A DNA stretch of 64,000 bases from an uncultured Lachnospiraceae bacterium (GCA_910587045.1 CAJULG010000001.1:436116-500115), one strand, 5' to 3'; shown: positions 9,156-19,271, counted from the stretch's first letter. Numbers and translations are program-made. Notes: generated by a model from the sequence alone, not told the origin.

Positions 9156-9752
9156 TTAACTCTTTTCCCGATTGGTCAATACCACATCAATCAAACCATA
9201 TTCTTTGGCTTCCTCAGCACTTAACCAGTTATCTCGGTCGGTATCCCGTTCCAATACCTCAACCGGCTTTCCGGTCTCTTTTGCCAAGATCTCATTAATC
9301 TTCCTCTTGGTCTTTAATATATGCTCGGTTGTGATCTTCATGTCACTGGCCTGGCTGCCGCTCGGCATACCGCCCATTGGCTGATGAATCATGATCTCTG
9401 CATTTGGAAGTGCCATACGCTTACCCGGTGTACCGCCGGCAAGCAGGAATGCACCCATACTGGCTGCCATACCACAGCAAATGGTAGACACATCACACTT
9501 AATATACTGCATGGTATCAAAGATTCCAAACCCTGCAGATACAGAACCGCCGGGACTGTTAATATATAAGCTGATATCCTTTGACGGATCCTCTGATTCC
9601 AGGAACAACAACTGTGCGATTACCAGAGCAGCAGTTGTATCATTCACTTCTTCTCCCAGAATAATGATCCGATCCCTTAACAAGCGGGAAAATATATCAT
9701 ACGAACGCTCACCTCTACTGGTCTGTTCCAGGACATATGGTACTAAACTCAT
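9156..9752 (-). CDS. clpP: ATP-dependent Clp protease proteolytic subunit ClpP
   Basis: This is the 198-residue serine protease chamber subunit. The catalytic triad is visible as Ser98 (GMAASMG), His123 (MIHQPMGG) and Asp172 (RDTDRDNW). The start MSLVPYVLEQT is typical of the family and is preceded by an AGGAGG-like site. It lies 30 bp after tig and 26 bp before clpX, almost certainly in one transcript. Confidence 0.98.
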   Translation of the reverse strand: MSLVPYVLEQTSRGERSYDIFSRLLRDRIIILGEEVNDTTAALVIAQLLFLESEDPSKDISLYINSPGGSVSAGFGIFDTMQYIKCDVSTICCGMAASMGAFLLAGGTPGKRMALPNAEIMIHQPMGGMPSGSQASDMKITTEHILKTKRKINEILAKETGKPVEVLERDTDRDNWLSAEEAKEYGLIDVVLTNREKS

Positions 9753-9782
9753 TAAAATTGCCTCCTTTTATCCACTTTTTCA

Positions 9783-11069
9783 TTATACTTCTTTTGCTGC
9801 TTCAACTACAATATCTGCTGCTTTCTGTACTGCTATATCCTTCTTCATGGAAGCTGCTTCTTTCTCTCCAACCACTTCCTTCAGTTTCTCAAGATCCATC
9901 TGGTACATAGATGCCAGATTCTCCAATTCCTTATTCATCTCATCTTCTGTTACTTCTACCGCTTCTGCCTCTGCAACTGCTTCTAATACAAGACGGGCCT
10001 GAATCCGCTTGTATGCTTCCGGCTTACACTGCTCCTTAAATGCATTGATATCCATACCGGTAAACTGCAGATACTGTTCGAGCTGGAGTCCTTGATAACT
10101 CAGACGCTGTGCAAATTCATCCACCATCTGCTCCTGCATCATCTCTACCATGGCATCCGGAATATCCATGCTGGCACCTTCTACGATCTTGTCGATCACT
10201 TTTGTTTCCTTCTGTCGTTTTGCCTCAGATTCCTTCTTTGCTAACAGAGTTTTTCTGATATCTTCCTTATATTCCTCCATGGTATCAAACTCAGAAGCTT
10301 CGCTTGCAAATTCATCATCCAATTCCGGAAGTTCCACTGCTTTAATGCCTTTAATAACAACCTTGAACATTGCCGGCTTTCCTGCCAGCTCCGGTGACTG
10401 GTACTGCTCCGGAAACGTTACATTTACCTCAACCTCATCCCCGATATTCTTACCAACCAGTTGATCCTCAAAGGTATCAATAAAGGAATGGGAACCCAGC
10501 TTCAACGGATAATCACTGCCTTTGCCGCCTTCAAATGCCACACCGTCTACAAAGCCTTCAAAATCAATGGTAACCTCATCATCCATCTGTGCCGCACGGT
10601 CTTCCACGATCACACTTCTGGAATTCTGCTGCTGAACGCGCTTTAACTCTGCTTCCATGTCCTCATCCGTTACTTCTACTGCAATCTTCTCTACTTCAAT
10701 TCCCTTGTAGTCACCCAGAGTAACTTCCGGCTTTAATGCTACTTCTGCATTAAATATGAATGCTTTACCCTTTTCCATCTGTACAACATCAATTCCCGGT
10801 CTGGATACGATCTCCAGATCACAATCTGCCATTTCACGAGGGTATGCCTCCTGAATACAGATATTGGCAGCATCCTCATAGAATATTGCCGGACCATATG
10901 CTTTCTCAATAAAAGCCATCGGTACCTTGCCCTTGCGGAAGCCAGGAACAGAAATCTTATTCTTCTGCTTATGATAGGCCTCCACCATAGCTTTTTCAAA
11001 CTCCTCTGCAGTTACTTCTATCGTAATCTTTGCCATGTTCTTTTCTAACTTTTCTACTGTGTAACTCAT
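9783..11069 (-). CDS. tig: Trigger factor
   Basis: This ribosome-bound chaperone and prolyl isomerase meets nascent chains at the exit tunnel. The 428-residue protein has the ribosome-binding N-terminal domain (about 1-145) carrying the signature loop VPGFRKGKVP near residue 42, the FKBP-like domain (about 150-245, starting AQMDDEVTIDFEGF), and the helical C-terminal arms. It is the first gene of the tig-clpP-clpX-lon cluster and has a recognisable promoter upstream. Confidence 0.97.
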   Translation of the reverse strand: MSYTVEKLEKNMAKITIEVTAEEFEKAMVEAYHKQKNKISVPGFRKGKVPMAFIEKAYGPAIFYEDAANICIQEAYPREMADCDLEIVSRPGIDVVQMEKGKAFIFNAEVALKPEVTLGDYKGIEVEKIAVEVTDEDMEAELKRVQQQNSRSVIVEDRAAQMDDEVTIDFEGFVDGVAFEGGKGSDYPLKLGSHSFIDTFEDQLVGKNIGDEVEVNVTFPEQYQSPELAGKPAMFKVVIKGIKAVELPELDDEFASEASEFDTMEEYKEDIRKTLLAKKESEAKRQKETKVIDKIVEGASMDIPDAMVEMMQEQMVDEFAQRLSYQGLQLEQYLQFTGMDINAFKEQCKPEAYKRIQARLVLEAVAEAEAVEVTEDEMNKELENLASMYQMDLEKLKEVVGEKEAASMKKDIAVQKAADIVVEAAKEV

Positions 11070-11138
11070 TGAATCAAGTCCTCCTTATATACCATCCATC
11101 TCTTTTAAGTATTTGGGTTCAAGCCCATTAATCACTAA

Positions 11139-11168
11139 ATTATAGCATAGCATATAACAGTATGTCCA
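11139..11168 (-). promoter_or_regulatory. Promoter of the tig-clpP-clpX cluster
   Basis: On the minus strand TGGACA (11163-11168) is 18 bp from a perfect TATAAT (11139-11144). This gives a leader of about 60 nt before tig, which includes a tiny GGG/CCC hairpin. No CtsR-type heptad repeat was seen. Confidence 0.6.
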
Positions 11169-11194
11169 CTAAAATATGGGAGATTATATAAAAA

Positions 11195-11225
11195 GAATCT
11201 CCGAGGAGATCATCCTCGGAGATTC
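11195..11225 (-). terminator. Rho-independent terminator of the spore protein gene
   Basis: A perfect 13-bp stem (GAATCTCCGAGGA and its complement) with a 5-nt loop is followed on the minus strand by TTTTTATA. It lies 28 bp after the SASP stop. Confidence 0.9.
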
Positions 11226-11253
11226 GACAAACTTTCTTTCCGGCTGACTGCGA

Positions 11254-11439
11254 TTACTTACCAGCCATTGCCTTCATCTGAGCTTCAACAAGCTTCTTAG
11301 TCATCTGACCACCAACAGAACCATTCTGTCTTGATGTTAAGTCACCGTTGTAACCCTGCTTTAAGTCAACACCTACTTCTGAAGCACATTCCATTTTGAA
11401 ACGATTCATTGCTTCACTCTTAGAATACTTGCTAGACAT
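11254..11439 (-). CDS. Small acid-soluble spore protein, alpha/beta type
   Basis: These proteins coat and protect DNA in dormant spores and are cut by the GPR protease at germination. The 61-residue product contains FKMECASEVGV, which corresponds to the GPR cleavage region, and the family core GDLTSRQNGSVGGQMTK. The frame is open further upstream, but a GGAGG site eight bases before the ATG at 11437-11439 fixes the start. It stands alone with its own terminator, as expected of a forespore-specific gene, and points to a spore-forming host. A hairpin (GAACAGCC/GGCTGTTC, 11491-11514) in the upstream leader lacks a T tract. Confidence 0.93.
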   Translation of the reverse strand: MSSKYSKSEAMNRFKMECASEVGVDLKQGYNGDLTSRQNGSVGGQMTKKLVEAQMKAMAGK

Positions 11440-11587
11440 AATTGCTACCTCCATTTTGAATACTTTAGACCTCATGCTCTGGAAGGATCCGAACAGCCAA
11501 CGCATCGGCTGTTCTCTTCAAGAGCTTGATGTCTTACTCATAGTATCCTCAGGATTCCATAAAGTATTATGGTAAGTTATGGTGAGA

Positions 11588-14500
11588 TCAGCAATTTTTT
11601 TTATTTTTTAGTAAGAGGATTCCTACTGCTGCTGCTATTGCTCCCAGCACACTGATCCAGACAACCGGCATACGGTCACCGGTCTGCGGAGATCGGTTCG
11701 CCTGTGAGACCAGAGAATTATTATTCTGTGTCTTGCTGATATCCGTTGCGCCGCCATTATTAGAGGTACCGGTATTGCTGCCACCCGGATTCTCTGTACT
11801 GGTATTGTTACCAGGATCATCCGTTGTATCATTATTACTGCTGTTATCCGTATATACGAGTGCATAGGTCGAGAACAAGGTACTTTCAATCGTATACGTA
11901 TTTGGATTACTATCTAAATCAGCCAGTCGTTCCACTGTACCGCCATGTACCCGGAGCACACTCAGGCCCTCCTGTACTGCAAGTTCATCACTGATCGGAA
12001 TGACGATCCGAATCTTCTTACCACCGGAGATCGAGGTCACCTGATTTTCTGAAATGGTTCCAAATACTCCGATACACCGCTTCCAAATGGAGAAATCCAT
12101 ATACATTGCTACCCGTTCTTTACTTCCAAGATTCTGCATCAGCAATGCCATATCCGACGCCGGAACTTCACTCTCCAGCATCCCCTTTACCAGCATACAG
12201 AATTCTACGGATCCACCAGCATCGATGACCGCATAATCCTGGTCACTGCCGAAATTCGTCGTATCTCCAAACAGATTTTCCAATCCGCTGACGGATACCT
12301 GCGGCATACCGTTACCATCATACTCCACGGATGTAGACTGACCGGAACGAAGCACCAGGCGAATAGCACCTGTTGGTTCTACCAGCTTCTGTCCCTGAAT
12401 CACAAGCCCCATGCTGACCGAACGATTTCCATTCATTGCCCGTACCATATACACACCATCCGGCAGATTGGTAAACATAAAGGCTTCATTATTCTTTACA
12501 CTCTGATATTGAACGATATCATTGCCATCATACAATGCAATATACAATGGAGTTGATGCATTATCTGCCAATGTTTCATCATGAACGGTTCCGGCAACAT
12601 TCACGCCTGCTCCATTACGGATACCCGTCTTGAATACTCCGGTATAATAACCGGATTCTCCGTTCTGCGTCAGTGCAGTGATCAGAAAGCCGTATCTGGA
12701 CAGTTCACTCAACTGTGTGAATTTTGCAGTAAACGCTTTGTTTCCATTCGCATCCGTCGTAACCAGAAGATTATCTGCATCCAATGTAAGCTCCTGCCCT
12801 GCAGGACCATATTTAACGGTCAGGGAATCAATAGCAAAGGTACCTGTTTCCGCCCGTCCGGTGATTATAATCCCATTCTCTACATTTCCACTGATTCCAG
12901 TCACTGTAATATGAATCGGCTCAAATGCATCTGCATAAGCAGTATTTCCGGCTGCATCCGTTGCTTTGATCCGGTAGCTTCCCTTCATCGCTGCAGTAAA
13001 GCCTGAGGTATATACACTATTCCCGGCATAGGTAAAGCCAAGCTTCTGTGCATTTGCCTCGTCATTATTATATATCGCTTCCAGACTGACTAAACATCCC
13101 GGAAGTTCTGTTACCTGGAAGCTGACCTTATGTGCCGTTCCAGTGCTGTTTACCATGATATTGGATATCACCGGAGCTGTTTCATCATAACGAAGCTGCA
13201 ACACTTCTTCCGATGCACTCTTCATACCGGCCTCTGTCTCTGTCCATGCCCGAAGATTCCATATACCTTCCCGCGGCAGCCGGAAGCTTCCATTCACATC
13301 CTGGCTTCCACCCGGTTCTTCTGTTCCTTCTTCCCACAAACGGTAATACATAAAGATTTTGGTGCCATCCGGGGTAGAATCTGGTGCTGTGATCGTAATC
13401 TCCGGATTAGAAGTGAACCAGCCGCCTTCCGCATTCTGTGGAACCGCCGGTCTTGTGGTTACCTTCGGTGCATCCGGCACCTCAGAAGATACCCTTGTAA
13501 ATTCCAATGGCAGTTCCCTCGTATTCCCTGCACCATCTGCTACACGAATGGTAAAGGTACCCTTCTGCTTCACAGTAAAGGTATACGCATTGTTCTTTCC
13601 CTCTACTGCTGTAAATGGATATGGCTGATAATCCGGCCCTTCCAGTGTTACCATCGCAATTCCACTTCCCTTGTCTGCAAGTGAAAATGTAATTGTCTTC
13701 TCCGTACTCCATTCTGCATCATAATCTGCCGGTGATACCTGAATCTCCGGTGCAGTACCATCTACGGAAAAACGGTATGCTGTTGTCGGAATACTGACAT
13801 TATCTGCATTATCATACGCAGTAACGGATACTGTATAGGTTCCGCTTTCTGTAAACTCCCGTTTAAAATCATAACTGGTAAGAAGCTGGCTCCTGTCAGA
13901 TACATACTCCTTTGCATCCTCCGTGATCACCTCACCATCTCTCGTTACATTCCAGATCAGATAAGCGATTCCGGAGTCTAAATCCTTTGCCTCCGCAGTC
14001 ATCGTTACTGATTTATAATATCGGCCCTCACCGGAATACACCATATTTCCTGCCGGATCTTCTGCAGAAACTCTTACTTCCGGTGCCTGATTCTCAATTA
14101 CCCAAAGCTCGCCGCCTTCGATTCCGATCAGATTCGCCTTTGTTGTAGTATTCCCTGCATTATCACTTGCGATCAAAGCAATCGTTCCTTTGTAATTCAT
14201 CGGGATCTGGAACGATGCTTTTCCATTCCGGATACCGATTTCGATTCCGTCCTCCCATATATTATCTCCCAGCCAATAAGTCAGATTCTTCGCCCCACTC
14301 AGATTATCCGTTACCGGAACCGTAACCACCTGACTTTCCTGGAAGAAATTACCAAAGCTCAGGAAATTTGCCACCTTGCTGAAACCGCCGGTGTTTGCAG
14401 AACGAACTTCTATATTATTCGCATCAATGACCGGAGCCGTGGTATCTACCTTTATTTCAATCGGAACCATGGAAGTAACTGCACCGGTTCCGCTCTTTCC

Positions 14501-16852
14501 CAACTGAATATACAGGGTCGTATCCTTATTTGCCACATACAGATCCTCTGTTACAAGCATCTCTCTGCCAAATCGCGAGTCGCAGGTCAGCGCCCGGTCA
14601 GAACTGTCGTTGGTAATATAAACCATATCATAATCTGCCATCTTACCAGTTGGAGTAACACGAGGCGCCTCATCATAATACCACAGATTACCCGGGAGAC
14701 GGCTGCCGATCACCTCATAGTTGATCATTTCGATCGGCTCTTCCTGCTCTACCCGCAGCGTTCCCGGCGTGACTACCAGCTCATAATTGACAAGCTCCAC
14801 CTTGGCAGGATCAATACCGATCGCAAATTCACCAGACTGATATCCCGGCTTATAGTCACAGGTATATGCATCCGCCCGGATTGAATTCTGAATGATCTGT
14901 TCATCTGCTGCAGCAACCAGCTCCGGCAGATCATCCATATTAATGATCGTACTGTATTCCGGTTCCTCACCAGTCAGTATAAAATCTTTATTCTCTGCAT
15001 AAACCGGAGCAGTGGTAACATGTGCGATACGCTTATTGATCGTACCGATGCCTTGCAGTGTGATCTCGTCCTGCACCTTATAATAATGAGCAGAAGCACC
15101 CTCCAATACCAGCTTTAAAGTAATGGACTTGCCGGTACCCGCATTCGGATCATCAAAGGTTCCGTTCTGTCCTTCACTATATACCCGTACATCATCATCC
15201 AGAACCTTACCCTCAAACTGAATCCTTCCTACACCGATAATGGTGCTTCCATCGTAGGTCTTACTTGCATTCTCCACACCGGTAATGGTCAGAGGCTTTG
15301 GATTCAGATAAATGGTCACGATCGGATAAACCGTTGTGGAATCTCCATTCTCATCTACCGGATTATTCAGGTCTTCTACCGTAAACTGCAATACGAGTTT
15401 ACCAGTTGTCCGGATCCCGTTCTTATCCTTTGTGATCAGATCGAAGCCTGCCCAGCCTTCACCATCCGTACTTGCCGGATTCACATACAGGCCGGTTACA
15501 TCTGTATAATTCGTTTTATTTAACGTAATGCCATCTGTTGTCTCTCCGGATACATCTGTCAGGGTGACTGCAAACCTTGCTTCCCCGTTTTCAACCTGAC
15601 GACGGACCTCTGCAGTCTTTGCCACCTCTTCACCATACGTAAACTTATACTCGGATGGCAGACCTGCAACGTTATATACCCATTGCGCCTCCAGTGTGAC
15701 AATACCATGATTCTCAGCAGTCAGGTTCCTGACTGTAAAATCCACACCCGGTGTATAAATATAACCATTGGAAAGCAGCTTCCAGCCGACAAAGGAATAT
15801 CCTTCCCGTCCAAAACCGCCATTATCCGGATCCGGTACCGGCAGACTTACATTTTTATCATAGGTACACTCTATGGATGGCATCGTACCGGTTACACTGT
15901 CATCTGTAACACCCGTTGTAAACTCTATCGTGTAAGTATTGGCTTCCCATTGAGGGGTTACAATCACATCCTTATTATATCCCCCGTTTCCAAAAATAAT
16001 TTCCTGATCTTCCGTATAATTGATCGTATCGATCGTCCAGCCGATAAAATGATATCCTGTCTTAACCGGCTTGACAGAAAGACTGTCAAAGGTCTTCAGA
16101 TTACAGGTTGCAGCACCGTCCGTAAGAGAAACATAGTCACTGTCCAGAACCGATGCTCCATTCATATATGTAATCTTATATCCGATTCGCTTCCAGTTTG
16201 CTGAAAGATACAGAAAATGTGCATTCTCATTCGTTGTACCATAAGCCAGCCAGTCATCCTTGGTCAATGGTGTTCCAATATTGAAAACCACATCCGGTCT
16301 GCCCTGTACATACCAGCCTGCATACTCCCAAAGGTGACTGTCACTCGGAATTGCAGGCACCAACTGATATTCACTGCTTGCATTAAAGTCCGGCTGGGAA
16401 TAGCTTCCGATCGAACCATAGATAATATCCGGAAAATTCGGATCATTTGCATTCAATGTGATCATATATGGCAGATCGTCTGCTCTTTGTCCCTGACTGG
16501 CATCTGCCCCGACCGGTGCCATCTGATCAATGCCATCTGTATCGGCAGACGGATCATCCGGACTGATCATATTAATATCCGTACTATCTGCTGCATCCGG
16601 TCCCTGGGCAACACTTTCCGGTCCGTGATTGGCTTCTTCCTCAGCCAGACTGATCAGATACCAGCCCTGACTGATGATCAAAACCATACACACCAAAACT
16701 ATTACTGCACGCTTTGGACGCTCCATACATTTTTCCAGCACAAGAAAGAAGAAACTGATCAAAGAAACCAGCGCCAACATCGGATACTTCATCCAGCGGT
16801 GCCGCTTCCCTGCCTCTACCAGTTTTTGAATGATATACTCCTTTGCTTTCAT
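11588..16852 (-). CDS. Giant wall-anchored surface protein with SPQTG sorting signal
   Basis: This 1754-residue protein is probably exposed on the cell surface. In order it shows two hydrophobic segments near the N-terminus (about 24-40 and 49-69) separated by a basic loop, an acidic linker (about 71-125), three repeats of the InlB-B/Listeria-Bacteroides type (about 128-392, with GYHFIGW and GYSFVGW cores), MBG/YDG-like domains (from about 400, with KTYDGSTI), several Ig-like modules beginning TAPV/TAPEI (about 790-1290), a CNA-B-like fold near 1430-1530, an N/T/G-rich linker, and a C-terminal sorting signal: SPQTG at about 1721-1725, a hydrophobic stretch and the basic tail KNKKNC. The ligand is unknown. 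A class B sortase at 51,044 is the likely anchoring enzyme. Confidence 0.85.
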   Translation of the reverse strand: MKAKEYIIQKLVEAGKRHRWMKYPMLALVSLISFFFLVLEKCMERPKRAVIVLVCMVLIISQGWYLISLAEEEANHGPESVAQGPDAADSTDINMISPDDPSADTDGIDQMAPVGADASQGQRADDLPYMITLNANDPNFPDIIYGSIGSYSQPDFNASSEYQLVPAIPSDSHLWEYAGWYVQGRPDVVFNIGTPLTKDDWLAYGTTNENAHFLYLSANWKRIGYKITYMNGASVLDSDYVSLTDGAATCNLKTFDSLSVKPVKTGYHFIGWTIDTINYTEDQEIIFGNGGYNKDVIVTPQWEANTYTIEFTTGVTDDSVTGTMPSIECTYDKNVSLPVPDPDNGGFGREGYSFVGWKLLSNGYIYTPGVDFTVRNLTAENHGIVTLEAQWVYNVAGLPSEYKFTYGEEVAKTAEVRRQVENGEARFAVTLTDVSGETTDGITLNKTNYTDVTGLYVNPASTDGEGWAGFDLITKDKNGIRTTGKLVLQFTVEDLNNPVDENGDSTTVYPIVTIYLNPKPLTITGVENASKTYDGSTIIGVGRIQFEGKVLDDDVRVYSEGQNGTFDDPNAGTGKSITLKLVLEGASAHYYKVQDEITLQGIGTINKRIAHVTTAPVYAENKDFILTGEEPEYSTIINMDDLPELVAAADEQIIQNSIRADAYTCDYKPGYQSGEFAIGIDPAKVELVNYELVVTPGTLRVEQEEPIEMINYEVIGSRLPGNLWYYDEAPRVTPTGKMADYDMVYITNDSSDRALTCDSRFGREMLVTEDLYVANKDTTLYIQLGKSGTGAVTSMVPIEIKVDTTAPVIDANNIEVRSANTGGFSKVANFLSFGNFFQESQVVTVPVTDNLSGAKNLTYWLGDNIWEDGIEIGIRNGKASFQIPMNYKGTIALIASDNAGNTTTKANLIGIEGGELWVIENQAPEVRVSAEDPAGNMVYSGEGRYYKSVTMTAEAKDLDSGIAYLIWNVTRDGEVITEDAKEYVSDRSQLLTSYDFKREFTESGTYTVSVTAYDNADNVSIPTTAYRFSVDGTAPEIQVSPADYDAEWSTEKTITFSLADKGSGIAMVTLEGPDYQPYPFTAVEGKNNAYTFTVKQKGTFTIRVADGAGNTRELPLEFTRVSSEVPDAPKVTTRPAVPQNAEGGWFTSNPEITITAPDSTPDGTKIFMYYRLWEEGTEEPGGSQDVNGSFRLPREGIWNLRAWTETEAGMKSASEEVLQLRYDETAPVISNIMVNSTGTAHKVSFQVTELPGCLVSLEAIYNNDEANAQKLGFTYAGNSVYTSGFTAAMKGSYRIKATDAAGNTAYADAFEPIHITVTGISGNVENGIIITGRAETGTFAIDSLTVKYGPAGQELTLDADNLLVTTDANGNKAFTAKFTQLSELSRYGFLITALTQNGESGYYTGVFKTGIRNGAGVNVAGTVHDETLADNASTPLYIALYDGNDIVQYQSVKNNEAFMFTNLPDGVYMVRAMNGNRSVSMGLVIQGQKLVEPTGAIRLVLRSGQSTSVEYDGNGMPQVSVSGLENLFGDTTNFGSDQDYAVIDAGGSVEFCMLVKGMLESEVPASDMALLMQNLGSKERVAMYMDFSIWKRCIGVFGTISENQVTSISGGKKIRIVIPISDELAVQEGLSVLRVHGGTVERLADLDSNPNTYTIESTLFSTYALVYTDNSSNNDTTDDPGNNTSTENPGGSNTGTSNNGGATDISKTQNNNSLVSQANRSPQTGDRMPVVWISVLGAIAAAVGILLLKNKKNC

Positions 16853-16947
16853 TCGCTCACCCCGTTTTCCTTTTCATCTATGACCAAATCATATTTATAT
16901 CCACCTGCATAAGGAAGAAAAAACCATATGTACACCTCATACAAAAT

Positions 16948-16974
16948 ACTATACCATATCTTGTATGCAAAACA
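16948..16974 (-). promoter_or_regulatory. Possible promoter of the surface protein gene
   Basis: TATAGT on the minus strand (16948-16953) has a weak TTGTTT about 16 bp upstream. The 361-bp region 16853-17213 between the divergent surface protein and ptb genes otherwise holds AT-rich DNA and the ptb promoter, with no gene. Confidence 0.3.
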
Positions 16975-17119
16975 AATACTTTTTCATAATATTTTATGTA
17001 ATTTCCCAACTGAGAATGCCTTAATAATATTCCATTTCCGTATTCAGACAAAACAGTCCTATTGGGTATATCGGTTAAATAACCTCATTTCTTTAATTTC
17101 CGGTTTTTTCTGCATTTCC

Positions 17120-17149
17120 TTGACCCTGAATACAGGAAAGTGGTAAAAT
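17120..17149 (+). promoter_or_regulatory. Promoter of ptb-buk
   Basis: TTGACC (17120-17125) is 18 bp from TAAAAT (17144-17149), about 65 bp before ptb. An inverted repeat TTTCCT/AGGAAA (17115-17120 and 17134-17139) covers the -35 box and spacer and could be an operator, but it is short. Confidence 0.5.
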
Positions 17150-17213
17150 AATCCGTAAGGATTGGTTCCCGAAGGGACAATACATATAAAATAAAAGTAC
17201 AGAGGTGTAAAAC

Positions 17214-18131
17214 ATGAGTAAGACATTTGAAGACTTGATTTCAAAGGTAACAGCCTGTTCCAAGAAGAAGCTTTCTGTTGCAGTTGCACAGGATGATGCG
17301 GTATTAGAGGCTGTCCGGGCAGCAAAGGAGCGCAACATTGCAGATTCCATTCTTGTGGGTGACGAAGACAAGATCCGGGAGATTGCCGGACAGATGAACA
17401 TGGATCTGACGGATTATGAGATCATTGATATCAAGGATCCGATCGAAGCAGCTACCAAAGCCGTGGAACTGGTTCACAATGGAGAGGCTGATATGTATAT
17501 GAAAGGCCTGATCGATACCAAGGACTTTCTGAAAAGTGTATTGAATAAAGAAGTGGGACTGCGTACCGGAAGAGCCTTATCCCATGTATGCGTATTTGAG
17601 ATCCCTGGCTATGACCGCCTGCTTTTCTTAACAGACGTAGCATTTATTCCGTATCCTTCCCTGGAGGACAAGGTAGATATCATTAACAATACAGTAGAAA
17701 TCGTACATGCCTGTGGCATTCCGAATCCAAAGGTTGCTCCTCTGGCAGCAGTCGAGGTAGTCAATCCAAAGATGCCGGTAACAGTAGAAGCAGCCGAACT
17801 AACAAAAATGAATGAAGAAGGTAAGATTACGGGCTGTATCATTGACGGACCGCTTTCCTTCGATCTTGCCCTGGATCCGGAAGCCGCAAGACATAAGGGT
17901 GCAGAAGGCCGGAAGATCGTAGGAGATGCTGATGTATTTCTCTTCCCGGATATCCATGCCGGCAACATCACTTATAAGAGTCTGGTTCACACCTGCCCGA
18001 ATGTTAAGAACGGAAATATCCTGACCGGCACCAAGGCCCCGGTTATTCTCACTTCCCGTTCCGATACCTTTGAGGTAAAGGTAAATTCCATTGCCCTGGC
18101 CGCTGTCGTTGCCGAAGCAATGAATAACTAA
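17214..18131 (+). CDS. ptb: Phosphate butyryltransferase
   Basis: This enzyme converts butyryl-CoA and phosphate to butyryl phosphate and CoA, the first half of the kinase route to butyrate. The 305-residue protein has the phosphate acetyl/butyryltransferase fold, with MYMKGLIDTKDFL, GRALSHVC and the C-terminal TGTKAPVILTSRSD region. Butyrate kinase starts 59 bp downstream, which distinguishes it from plain phosphate acetyltransferases. It is probably co-transcribed with buk and ends at the terminator after buk. Confidence 0.93.
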   Translation: MSKTFEDLISKVTACSKKKLSVAVAQDDAVLEAVRAAKERNIADSILVGDEDKIREIAGQMNMDLTDYEIIDIKDPIEAATKAVELVHNGEADMYMKGLIDTKDFLKSVLNKEVGLRTGRALSHVCVFEIPGYDRLLFLTDVAFIPYPSLEDKVDIINNTVEIVHACGIPNPKVAPLAAVEVVNPKMPVTVEAAELTKMNEEGKITGCIIDGPLSFDLALDPEAARHKGAEGRKIVGDADVFLFPDIHAGNITYKSLVHTCPNVKNGNILTGTKAPVILTSRSDTFEVKVNSIALAAVVAEAMNN

Positions 18132-18190
18132 CCGCAGGACTCTTTTTGCAAATAGAACGAATACTTAATAATTTCAGGAGGAATTACACT

Positions 18191-19264
18191 ATGGCGTATA
18201 AAATATTGATCATCAATCCCGGCTCTACATCTACAAAGATTGGTGTGTTTGAGGATGAAACCCAGATTATGGAGACCACACTCCGCCACTCTACCGAGGA
18301 GATCGCAAAATACAATTCCATAATCGATCAGAAAGATTTCCGGAAGGAGGTTATCCTGCATGCACTGGAGGATAACAATATTGCTTTGACTTCTATTAAC
18401 GTGGTCGTTGGACGCGGCGGAATGCTAAAGCCGATCCCAAGCGGTACCTATACCACCTCTGATGCCTTATTAGAGGACTTACGGATCGGAAGGCAGGGAC
18501 AGCACGCCTCCAATCTGGGCGGTATTCTGGCAAAGGAAATCGCTTCTGAAATCGGATCGGATATACCATCCTTTATCGTTGATCCGGTTGTTGTAGACGA
18601 ACTGGCACCGGTTGCCCGTTATTCCGGCCATCCGGAACTGCCAAGAATCAGCATCTTTCATGCGCTGAACCAGAAGGCGGTTGCCAAGCGTTATGCCAGA
18701 GAGGTTGGAAAGCCATATGAGGATTTAAATCTGATCGTTGTACATATGGGCGGCGGAGTCTCTGTAGGCGCTCATAAGGGCGGCAGGGTAATTGACGTTG
18801 CCAATGCATTAGACGGTGACGGACCGTTTTCACCGGAGCGTACCGGCGGACTTCCAAGTGGAAGCCTGATTCGTCTCTGCTTCTCCGGTAAATATACGGA
18901 AAAAGAGGTTGCAAAAATGATCTGCGGGAATGGCGGTTTTAATGCCTACCTGGGAACCAATGACATGCGTGACGTGATCAGGCTGGCACATGAGGGCAAT
19001 GAGACTGCAAAGGCAGTCGAAGATGCGTTCCATTATCAGCTTTGCAAAGAGATCGGAGCTATGGCTGTGGTCTTAGGCGGAAAGGTTGACCAGATCATCC
19101 TGACCGGCGGCATCGCATACGGACAGGAAACCGTAGATGCCATGTCCGCACAGGTAGACTGGATCAGCGGTATCACTGTATACCCTGGCGAGGACGAGCT
19201 GCTGGCACTGGCACAGGGTGCCCTCCGTGTTATGAATGGAGAGGAACAGGCAGGAGAATATTAA
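18191..19264 (+). CDS. buk: Butyrate kinase
   Basis: This enzyme makes butyrate and ATP from butyryl phosphate and ADP. The 357-residue protein is in the acetokinase family: phosphate-1 loop NPGSTSTK at the N-terminus, HMGGGVSVGAH in the middle, and the adenosine motif LTGGIAYG near residue 290. The frame extends 45 bp upstream, but an AGGAGG site nine bases before the ATG at 18191 sets the start. With ptb it completes the substrate-level phosphorylation route supplied by the thl-to-etfA operon 1.4 kb away. Confidence 0.95.
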   Translation: MAYKILIINPGSTSTKIGVFEDETQIMETTLRHSTEEIAKYNSIIDQKDFRKEVILHALEDNNIALTSINVVVGRGGMLKPIPSGTYTTSDALLEDLRIGRQGQHASNLGGILAKEIASEIGSDIPSFIVDPVVVDELAPVARYSGHPELPRISIFHALNQKAVAKRYAREVGKPYEDLNLIVVHMGGGVSVGAHKGGRVIDVANALDGDGPFSPERTGGLPSGSLIRLCFSGKYTEKEVAKMICGNGGFNAYLGTNDMRDVIRLAHEGNETAKAVEDAFHYQLCKEIGAMAVVLGGKVDQIILTGGIAYGQETVDAMSAQVDWISGITVYPGEDELLALAQGALRVMNGEEQAGEY

Positions 19265-19271
19265 GTTCAAA

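Noticed and set aside
11254..11505. 83-residue version of the spore protein
   Set aside because: The extra 22 N-terminal residues lie upstream of a strong GGAGG site and include the leader hairpin; family members start near the chosen ATG.
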